DNA from: JANNSW01 sp031431235
Lineage (GTDB): Bacteria; Pseudomonadota; Alphaproteobacteria; Rhizobiales; Hyphomicrobiaceae
Reading direction: 5' to 3'
Assembly: GCA_031431235.1 (NCBI GenBank)
Contig: JANPDA010000199.1
Coordinates: 1-19,721 of the forward strand
Length of the DNA stretch: 19,721 nt
In this document: piece by piece, positions 13,980-19,721 of the stretch
How the letters are laid out: each line of letters starts with the position of its first letter
Position numbering within the stretch: position 1 is the stretch's first letter
The notes under the pieces: generated by a model
What the model was told of the DNA's origin: nothing
Databases searched by the model: none
What the model saw: the letters and a program-made list of their open reading frames with translations, nothing else
Translations under genes and position numbers: made by a program

Positions 13980-15626
13980 TTGACCGAAGAACGCGCCGAG
14001 GCCGCAACCGAGACCCTGGAGGCCCCCCGTACCGCGCCGGCGGCGGGGCTGACCGCGCTCGCCCGCGAGATCGCGCGCCGGCGCACGTTTGCCATCATCT
14101 CGCACCCCGACGCCGGCAAGACCACGCTGACCGAGAAGCTCCTCCTGTTCGGCGGCGCCATTCAGCTGGCCGGCCAGGTGCGGGCCAAGGGCGACCGGCG
14201 CCGCACGCGCTCGGACTGGATGGCGATCGAGCGGGCGCGCGGCATCTCTGTGGTCACCTCGGTCATGACCTTCGAGTACCGCGACACCGTGCTCAACCTG
14301 CTCGACACGCCGGGCCACGAGGACTTCTCCGACCACACCTACCGCACGCTGACGGCGGTCGACGCCGCCATCATGGTGATCGACGGGGCCAAGGGCATCG
14401 AGGCGCGCACCTTGAAGCTGTTCGAGATCTGCCGCATGCGCGACATCCCGATCATCACCTTCATCAACAAGATGGACCGGGAGAGCCGGGAGCCGCTCGA
14501 TCTCCTGGACGAGATCGAGAAGAAGCTCGCTCTCGATACCGCGCCGATGGTGTGGCCGATCGGGCGGGGGCGCAAGTTTGCCGGCACCTATGATCTCATC
14601 AGCCCGCGCGTGCGCCGGCTCGACGAGGATCCCGACGGCCTCGAGGTCAGCGGGCCCGATGATCCCTCGCTGACTGCGATCATCGACGAGCACGATGCAC
14701 CGGCCTGGCGCGAGGAGGTGGAGCTCGTCGCGGATGGCGGCGGGCGGTTCGACCTGCAGGCCTTCCGGGACGGCGCATTGACGCCCGTCTATTTCGGCAG
14801 CGCGCTCAGGAACTTCGGCGTGCGCGACCTGCTCGACGCCCTCGTCTCCTATGCCCCGCCGCCGCGCGCCCAGAAGGCGACGACGCGTGTCGTCGAGCCG
14901 ACCGAGCCCAAGATGACCGGCGTCGTCTTCAAGATCCAGGCGAACATGGACCCGAACCACCGGGACCGGATCGCCTTCATGCGGCTCTGCTCGGGCAAGC
15001 TCACGCGCGGCATGCGAGTGAAAATCGTGCGGACGGCCAAGACGCTCGCGGTGTCCTCGCCGCAGTTCTTCTTTGCCCAGGACCGGTCGCTGGCCGAGGA
15101 AGCCTTTGCCGGCGATGTGGTCGGCATCCCCAACTACGGCATCCTGCGCATCGGCGACACGTTGACCGAGGGTGAGGATCTGGCCTTCCTCGGCATCCCC
15201 AATTTCGCGCCCGAGATCCTCCGCTACGTGCGGCTGGGCGATGCGATCCGGGCGAAAAAACTGCGGGAAGCCTTGCACGAGATGTCGGAGGAGGGTGTCG
15301 TGCAGCTCTTTCTGCCCGTCGACGGCTCGCCCCCCATCGTCGGCGTGATCGGGGCGCTGCAACTCGACGTGCTCGCCGATCGGCTTGCCAACGAGTACAG
15401 CCTGCCGATCGGCTTCGATATGACCGGGTTCGATGCGGTGCGCTGGATCTCGGCTGATGATCCCAAGGCGCTGCAGGAGTTCGAGGAGAAGCACCGCTCC
15501 GCGATCGCAACCGACCTCGATGGGGCCAAGGTGTTCTTCGCATCGTCCGTGTTCATGCTCAACTACACCCGCGAGCGCTCGCCCGGCATCGGCTTTGCCG
15601 ACGTGAAGACGGTCATTCGCAAGTGA
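13980..15626 (+). CDS. prfC: peptide chain release factor 3 (translational GTPase)
   Basis: RF3 is a GTPase that removes RF1/RF2 from the ribosome after peptide release. All G-motifs are intact: G1 SHPDAGKTT (41-49), G2 RGIS (87-90), G3 DTPGHEDFSDHTYRTLTAVDAA (109-130) and G4 NKMDRESREP (163-172). The KGDRRRTRSDWMAIE switch region (70-84) is RF3-specific, distinguishing it from EF-G. The C-terminal half holds the RF3 domains, including ITTGMVFK-like GVVFKIQANMDPNHRDRIAFMR and PVYFGSALRNFGV. Length is 548, about 20 more than E. coli, from an N-terminal extension. The start is a TTG at 13980, supported by a GAGAG 10 bases upstream and by the lack of other starts before the core; a slightly different start is possible. 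A TATAGG at 13937-13942 may be a -10. Confidence 0.95.
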   Translation: MTEERAEAATETLEAPRTAPAAGLTALAREIARRRTFAIISHPDAGKTTLTEKLLLFGGAIQLAGQVRAKGDRRRTRSDWMAIERARGISVVTSVMTFEYRDTVLNLLDTPGHEDFSDHTYRTLTAVDAAIMVIDGAKGIEARTLKLFEICRMRDIPIITFINKMDRESREPLDLLDEIEKKLALDTAPMVWPIGRGRKFAGTYDLISPRVRRLDEDPDGLEVSGPDDPSLTAIIDEHDAPAWREEVELVADGGGRFDLQAFRDGALTPVYFGSALRNFGVRDLLDALVSYAPPPRAQKATTRVVEPTEPKMTGVVFKIQANMDPNHRDRIAFMRLCSGKLTRGMRVKIVRTAKTLAVSSPQFFFAQDRSLAEEAFAGDVVGIPNYGILRIGDTLTEGEDLAFLGIPNFAPEILRYVRLGDAIRAKKLREALHEMSEEGVVQLFLPVDGSPPIVGVIGALQLDVLADRLANEYSLPIGFDMTGFDAVRWISADDPKALQEFEEKHRSAIATDLDGAKVFFASSVFMLNYTRERSPGIGFADVKTVIRK

Positions 15627-15742
15627 AGGGCGGTTGGGGAGCCCGCCTCACGCAGTCGTCATGGCAAAGCCGTGGACGCCCCTGCGACCCTCGATCACAA
15701 TGCTGCTGCGATTCGTGAGCTAGCTATGGGGATGTGCCTTCT

Positions 15743-15821
15743 CTAGTGTGGTGTCTCGCAAATGCCATCCAGCATCCGCAGCTGGCTCGGTGATGGCATT
15801 TGCGAGGCGAAACCACACTAG
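15743..15821. repeat. long imperfect palindrome A (79 bases), CTAG-ended hairpin element
   Basis: The outer arms are CTAGTGTGGT (15743-15752) and ACCACACTAG (15812-15821). An asymmetric internal loop follows, GT (15753-15754) facing GCGAA (15807-15811). A 15-base-pair inner stem pairs CTCGCAAATGCCATC (15755-15769) with its exact complement at 15792-15806, around a 22-base loop that itself holds CAGC...GCTG. It lies between prfC and the L,D-transpeptidase. No T-run follows, so it does not look like an ordinary terminator. It shares design and ends with element B, 13 bases away. Confidence 0.85.
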
Positions 15822-15834
15822 AATCATAGAGTTG

Positions 15835-15910
15835 CTAGTGTCCTTTCATCTCCGAAATACGCTTCAGAGTACACTGCGAGGATGAGCGTATTTCGGAGAC
15901 AGGACACTAG
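15835..15910. repeat. long imperfect palindrome B (76 bases), same family as A but inverted
   Basis: The outer arms are CTAGTGTCCT (15835-15844) and AGGACACTAG (15901-15910). The asymmetric loop is TTCAT (15845-15849) facing AC (15899-15900). The inner stem pairs CTCCGAAATACGCT (15850-15863) with AGCGTATTTCGGAG (15885-15898) around a 21-base loop. The five-base side of the asymmetric loop is on the left here and on the right in A, so the two elements are in opposite orientation. It ends 14 bases before the L,D-transpeptidase ribosome site. Confidence 0.85.
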
Positions 15911-15935
15911 GGTGGCGCCCGACTGGAGAGTGCCG

Positions 15936-17696
15936 ATGCTGAAGACCATCCGATATCTGTATCTCTTGGCCGTGGCCGTAGGTCTGTCGCCGCTGCCTGC
16001 ACAGGCAGTCGAGCCGGGATTGCCGCAGGCGTTGATCTCGCCCGAGCAGGCGATCGGCATCGATCTCGGACGGGCTGTGCGGGCATTGCCGGCAACGGAG
16101 GAGCGCACCAAGGCCATTCGCGACGGCATCGCCCGCTTCTACGGGGAGCGCAACAACGAGCCGGTCTGGCTGTTGCGCGACCGGCTCGGTTTCCGGGCCA
16201 ATGCCCTGATCGAGGAGATGGGCCGAGGTGCCGACTGGGGGCTCGACCCGGCGGCCTATACGGTGCCCGCGATCGCTCCGGGCAGTGGCGCCGAAGTGCT
16301 CGCCCAGAACGAGCTCGCCATGTCGCTCGCCGTCGTGCGCTATGCGATCCATGCCCATGCCGGGCGTATCGATCCCCAGACCATCAGCCGCATCATCGAT
16401 CGTGGCTCGACGCCGCCCGATGGCTACGATGTGCTGAAGGCGTTGACGGGCACCGACACGCCAGCGAGAGTGCTGCTCGCCTTTCATCCCAAGCACCCCC
16501 AGTTCGAGCGCCTGCGCCAGAAGCTGATCGAGCTGCGCGGCGGCAACGCCAAGCACGATGCCGCGAGCGACATCATCATTCCCAACGGAGCGAAACTGAA
16601 GCCGGGCCAGAGCGACGCGCAAGTCGCGCTGGTGCGCAGGCGGCTCGGGCTGACGTTGCCGGCCGCGGCCAAGCCGGGCGATGAGCTCGTCTATGACAAT
16701 GCGCTCGCGGATGCCGTGCGCAAATATCAGAGCGCGCACGAGCTGAAACCGGACGGCATTATCGGCAAGGGCCTGCGCGCGGCGCTCAACGGCTCCAATG
16801 TCGCCACGCCCGAGCGCCAGACCGAGCGCATCCTCGTCAACATGGAGCGTTGGCGCTGGATGATGGAGGACATGGGCGAGTTCTATGTCCAGAACAACGT
16901 GCCGGAGTTCATGCAGTACGTCGTCAACGCCGGCAGAATCGTGCGCTCCGAGCGCATCATCGTCGGCAAGGGCTCGACGCCGACACCGACCTTCTCCAAG
17001 CGCCTCGAGTTCATCGAGTTCATGCCGTTCTGGAACGTGCCGAACTCGATCAAGGTCCAGGAGATCCGGCCGGGCCTCGTCAACGGCACCAACATCATGG
17101 AGGTGCAAGGCCTCAGCGTCGACTTCAATGGCCGCCGGATCGACCCCTACAGCGTCGACTGGGAGAGCGTGGACGTGCGCCGCTTCCGCTTCTACCAGAC
17201 GCCGGGCGGCAAGAACGTGCTCGGCGTCGTCAAGTTCATGTTCCCGAACCGGCACGACGTCTACATGCACGATACGCCATCGAAGAGCCTCTTCAACGAT
17301 GGCGTGCGAACCATCAGCCACGGCTGCATGCGTGTCAGGGACCCGCTCGATCTCGCCGAGAAGATCCTCGGCTACGACCAGGGCTGGACGCTGGCGGCGG
17401 TCCACAATGCGGTCGCGCGCGGCAACACCCGGGTCGATCTCAAGAAGCCGGTCCAGGTTCACGTGACCTATTTCACCACCTGGATCGGGGACGACGGCAA
17501 GATCAGCACCTTCGGCGACATCTACGGCCACGACCGGCGGGTGGCGATGGCGTTGAACGGGGGCGGCAATCTGCTCGCCGACGAGGATAGCACTCGCGAT
17601 ACTCTCACCGTCGCCGATGCTGGACCCGGCATCGACGACACCTACAATGTCAAGAAGCGCAAAGAGTTTTACCGGGAAAACAGCGGCCGCCGCTAG
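15936..17696 (+). CDS. exported L,D-transpeptidase, YcbB/LdtD type
   Basis: This 586-residue periplasmic enzyme is expected to form 3-3 crosslinks in peptidoglycan or related L,D-transpeptidase bonds. Order of parts: signal peptide 1-24 (hydrophobic YLYLLAVAVGLSPLPAQA, cut before VEP); a scaffold domain (about 60-200) with ARFYGERNNEPVWL; and a peptidoglycan-binding domain (about 223-285) with VALVRRRLGL, VRKYQSAHELKPDGIIGKGLRAAL. Next is the YkuD catalytic domain (about 325-500). The catalytic region shows MHDTPSKSLF (His445) and SHGCMRVRDP (461-470) with nucleophile Cys464. The polar 90-residue tail is not part of the core fold. ATG 15936 has GGAGAG 5 bases upstream and starts exactly at the signal peptide; the ATG at 15882 lies inside repeat B and is rejected. 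The hairpin pair sits directly upstream and would be in any long 5' leader. Confidence 0.93.
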   Translation: MLKTIRYLYLLAVAVGLSPLPAQAVEPGLPQALISPEQAIGIDLGRAVRALPATEERTKAIRDGIARFYGERNNEPVWLLRDRLGFRANALIEEMGRGADWGLDPAAYTVPAIAPGSGAEVLAQNELAMSLAVVRYAIHAHAGRIDPQTISRIIDRGSTPPDGYDVLKALTGTDTPARVLLAFHPKHPQFERLRQKLIELRGGNAKHDAASDIIIPNGAKLKPGQSDAQVALVRRRLGLTLPAAAKPGDELVYDNALADAVRKYQSAHELKPDGIIGKGLRAALNGSNVATPERQTERILVNMERWRWMMEDMGEFYVQNNVPEFMQYVVNAGRIVRSERIIVGKGSTPTPTFSKRLEFIEFMPFWNVPNSIKVQEIRPGLVNGTNIMEVQGLSVDFNGRRIDPYSVDWESVDVRRFRFYQTPGGKNVLGVVKFMFPNRHDVYMHDTPSKSLFNDGVRTISHGCMRVRDPLDLAEKILGYDQGWTLAAVHNAVARGNTRVDLKKPVQVHVTYFTTWIGDDGKISTFGDIYGHDRRVAMALNGGGNLLADEDSTRDTLTVADAGPGIDDTYNVKKRKEFYRENSGRR

Positions 17697-17815
17697 CAGC
17701 CAGCGATCGCGGCTCGCCGGCCGGACATGCGAGATCGGCGCGTGGCACGCTTGCGGTTGCAGCCCGCGCGCGGCTAGATGGGCTCGAAGCCCTCAGCCAC
17801 CCGGGAGAGCCTGCC

Positions 17816-19438
17816 ATGCCCCTCATGACTTGCGGCACGATGCTGGCGCATCTGCTCGAAGCCTATGACGTCGGCCACGTCTTTGGCATCCCCGGCGTGC
17901 ACAATGTCGAGCTCTACCGCGGCCTCTGGCAGACGAAAATCCGTCATGTCAGCCCCCGCCACGAGCAGGGGGCGGGCTTCATGGCGGACGGCTACGCGCG
18001 CGCGACCGGCAAGCCCGGCGTCGCCTTCGTCATCACCGGCCCCGGCCTCACCAACATCGCGACTGCCATGGGCCAAGCCTATGGCGATTCCTCGCCGATG
18101 CTGGTGCTCTCCAGCGTCAACCGGCGCCACGAGATGGCCTTTGGTCGCGGCTTCCTCCACGAGATGCCGAGCCAGCGCAATGTCTCGGCGGGGATGACGG
18201 CCTTCTCCCACACGCTGCTGCGCCCCGAGGAGCTGCCCGACGTGCTTGCGGCCGCCTTCGCGGTGTTCTCCTCCTCGCGCCCCCGGCCCGTCAACATCGA
18301 GATCCCGATCGACGTGATCGAGCAGAAGATCGAGTGGGAGCCGGCGGACGCGAAGATCGTGCGTCTGTTGCCGCCAGCGCCCGCTGCTGCTGCAATTCTG
18401 GCGGCGGCGGAGATCATCGCCAAGGGCAAGCGCACGCTCATTCTCGCGGGCGGCGGCGCGGCGCATGCGGCGGCCGAGGTCGAGCGCCTCGCGACGCTGC
18501 TCGAAGCTCCCGTGATGATGACGGTGAACGGCCGGGGCATTCTGGCCCCCAGCCACCCGCTCAACGCCGATTTCGCGATCGCCTACGATGAGGGGCGCAA
18601 GGCGATCGACGATGCCGATACCGTCATTGCCATCGGCACCGAGATCGGCGAGACCGACTACGATTTCGAGTCGACGAAGCCGTTTCAGCCGCGTGGCACC
18701 CTGATCCGCATCGACATCGATCCGCGCCAGATCGCGATCGGCCCGCGTGTCGGCGTGGGCATCGTTGCGGACGCAAAGCTCGCGACGATCGCCCTGATCG
18801 AGGCGATCGGAGCGGCGAAAGGCAAGGGCAAGCCCGATCGGGCCTGGGCCGACAAGCTGGTGATGGCGTCAGCCAAGCTGATGGAGCGCACGCGCGAGCC
18901 CGAGGACCCGTTGTATGACCGGATGCTGGCGGCGATCCGCGACCGGCTGGGCGATCCGGTGCTGGTCGGGGATTCGACCAAGCCCGTCTATCGCGGCATG
19001 CTCACCTACCGCGCGCCGAGCCCGCGCTCGTTCTTCTCGGCGGCGACTGGCTTCGGCACGCTCGGTTTTGCCCTGCCGGCCGCGATCGGGGCCAAGGTTG
19101 CTCTCCCCGACCGCCACGTCATCGCCATGCTGGGCGACGGCGGCATCCAGTTCACGCTGCCCGAGCTGATGAGCGCCAAGGAAGCCGAGGCCGGCATCGC
19201 CGTGGTCGTGTGGAACAACAATGGCTACCGCGAGATCAAGGATTTCATGGTGCAAAAAGAGATCAAGCCGATGGCCGTCGATATCGGCCCGCCCGATTTC
19301 CTGAAGACGGCAGCCTCGGTTGGGATCGAGGGGACACGGATCAAGTCGATCGCCGAGCTGACGGCTGCGTTGGCGGAGCACGGGCCGAAGTCGAAGGAGC
19401 CACGGCTCTACGAGATCGGGCCGTGGCTGAAGGATTGA
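17816..19438 (+). CDS. ThDP-dependent decarboxylase, 5-guanidino-2-oxopentanoate decarboxylase-like
   Basis: A 540-residue thiamine-diphosphate enzyme of the acetolactate synthase superfamily. Seen: the N-terminal PYR domain with catalytic Glu50 in RHEQGAGFMADGYARATG; the FVITGPGLTNIATAMGQAYGDSSPMLVLSS block; and a central domain with TLILAGGGAAHAAAEVERLA. The C-terminal PP domain has the ThDP motif GDGGIQFTLPE (440-450) and WNNNGYREI (466-474). The FGIPGVHNVELYRGL start and SSVNRRHEMAFGRGFLHEMPSQR stretch are those of proteins annotated as AruI-like 5-guanidino-2-oxopentanoate decarboxylase (arginine transaminase pathway), rather than true acetolactate synthase. No AruH-like aminotransferase is in the window, so the substrate is unsettled. 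ATG 17816 has GGGAG 8 bases upstream; a second ATG is at 17825. It follows the L,D-transpeptidase by 119 bases. Confidence 0.85.
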   Translation: MPLMTCGTMLAHLLEAYDVGHVFGIPGVHNVELYRGLWQTKIRHVSPRHEQGAGFMADGYARATGKPGVAFVITGPGLTNIATAMGQAYGDSSPMLVLSSVNRRHEMAFGRGFLHEMPSQRNVSAGMTAFSHTLLRPEELPDVLAAAFAVFSSSRPRPVNIEIPIDVIEQKIEWEPADAKIVRLLPPAPAAAAILAAAEIIAKGKRTLILAGGGAAHAAAEVERLATLLEAPVMMTVNGRGILAPSHPLNADFAIAYDEGRKAIDDADTVIAIGTEIGETDYDFESTKPFQPRGTLIRIDIDPRQIAIGPRVGVGIVADAKLATIALIEAIGAAKGKGKPDRAWADKLVMASAKLMERTREPEDPLYDRMLAAIRDRLGDPVLVGDSTKPVYRGMLTYRAPSPRSFFSAATGFGTLGFALPAAIGAKVALPDRHVIAMLGDGGIQFTLPELMSAKEAEAGIAVVVWNNNGYREIKDFMVQKEIKPMAVDIGPPDFLKTAASVGIEGTRIKSIAELTAALAEHGPKSKEPRLYEIGPWLKD

Positions 19439-19504
19439 GGGTGAACTCTCCAACCGGCTGCGCTGGAATGCGCGTTGGAAGAAACGTCTCGCGCACGCCC
19501 AACC

Positions 19505-19585
19505 ACCCGTCATCCCGGACAAAGCCGAAGGCTTTGATCCGGGATCTCAGCTGCGGATGCTGCGCCCGTGGCCGGAATGACGGGT
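19505..19585. repeat. REP-like compound palindrome
   Basis: The outer arms ACCCGTCAT (19505-19513) and ATGACGGGT (19577-19585) are perfect inverted repeats, extended inward to CCGG with one mismatch. A second strong hairpin nests on the left: ATCCCGGA plus CAAAGCC (19512-19526), loop GAA, then GGCTTTG, bulged A and TCCGGGAT (19530-19545), 15 paired bases. There is no T-run. The CGTCATCCCGGA...TCCGGGAT form resembles a repeat commonly scattered between genes in Hyphomicrobiales chromosomes. Confidence 0.75.
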
Positions 19586-19606
19586 GATGCCAATGTGTTT
19601 CTCGAC

Positions 19607-19662
19607 AGGGGCGACCTGCCTGTCGCGGATGGGTTGTGAGGTAGGGGCGACCTGCCTGTCGC
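19607..19662. repeat. tandem copies of a 20-base self-complementary repeat
   Basis: The same 20 bases, AGGGGCGACCTGCCTGTCGC, occur at 19607-19626 and at 19643-19662, starts 36 bases apart, with 16 bases between. The first copy with its flank can fold CGACAGG (19603-19609) on CCTGTCG (19619-19625); the second folds GGGCGAC (19645-19651) on GTCGCCC (19658-19664). These look like small dispersed intergenic repeats; there is no coding sense in the region. Confidence 0.7.
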
Positions 19663-19721
19663 CCACAATCCCGGTTGTGAGCACACACTGGAGCAATGCT
19701 CCGCCAGCGCTTCCGACGACG

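Noticed and set aside
13908..15494. 528-codon minus-strand frame opposite prfC
   Set aside because: It mirrors prfC throughout, is rich in Arg, His, Asp and Gly without any motif, and prfC is certain.
15628..15647. GGCGG...CCGCC pair right after the prfC stop as a terminator
   Set aside because: Only five pairs around a nine-base loop and no T-run; too weak to call.
15882..15935. Upstream ATG extending the L,D-transpeptidase by 18 residues
   Set aside because: It lies inside repeat B and lacks a ribosome site; it would also bury the signal peptide. ATG 15936 has GGAGAG at good spacing.
15864..17531. 555-codon minus-strand frame opposite the L,D-transpeptidase
   Set aside because: It has no recognisable domain; the sense gene has a signal peptide, ribosome site and full catalytic motif.

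Overview
The window looks like a chromosomal segment of a GC-rich Gram-negative alphaproteobacterium, probably in or near the Hyphomicrobiales/Rhodospirillales. The reasons are the waaA-lpxK order, a bacterial ELM1-family protein, and the many secreted or envelope proteins. The chromosomal palindrome near the right end, with a GATCCGGGATC core, also fits. The genus cannot be told from the sequence. No rRNA, tRNA, CRISPR array, phage gene or transposase gene was recognised.

Layout, left to right. (1) 1-2105: the 3' part of waaA (Kdo transferase) overlaps lpxK (lipid A 4'-kinase); both belong to Kdo-lipid A synthesis. A convergent alpha/beta hydrolase (lysophospholipase-like) follows. (2) 3172-5190: two small secreted proteins of unknown function, divergent around a 311-bp region with a strong hairpin and a candidate promoter, then an exported peptidoglycan amidase. 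(3) 5206-7002: a minus-strand pair, an ELM1-family protein and a CPBP intramembrane protease. (4) 7119-8293: a membrane-anchored TerB-like protein converging on a secreted fasciclin-domain protein, with a likely shared terminator. (5) 8510-10849: a divergent pair (an SDR protein lacking the catalytic tyrosine, and an EamA/DMT transporter) and a minus-strand orphan. (6) 11238-13301: a plus-strand operon of a GNAT-like protein, a 56-residue single-span membrane protein, and an NCS1 permease whose start codon overlaps the small gene's stop. (7) 13308-13911: a DinJ/YafQ-type toxin-antitoxin module with a visible promoter and overlapping palindrome. (8) 13980-15626: prfC (release factor 3). (9) 15627-15935: an intergenic region with two related long imperfect palindromes in opposite orientation. 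(10) 15936-19438: an exported YcbB-type L,D-transpeptidase and a ThDP-dependent enzyme resembling 5-guanidino-2-oxopentanoate decarboxylase. (11) 19439-19721: palindromic and direct intergenic repeats.

The dominant theme is the cell envelope: LPS core/lipid A synthesis, peptidoglycan amidase and transpeptidase, membrane proteases and small exported proteins. Transport and metabolic genes are mixed in. The most unusual items are the paired hairpin elements at 15743-15910, whose stems differ in sequence but stay paired, and the tiny membrane protein translationally coupled to the NCS1 permease. Everything here was read by eye from sequence and translations; family names rest on motif recognition, not on database searches.
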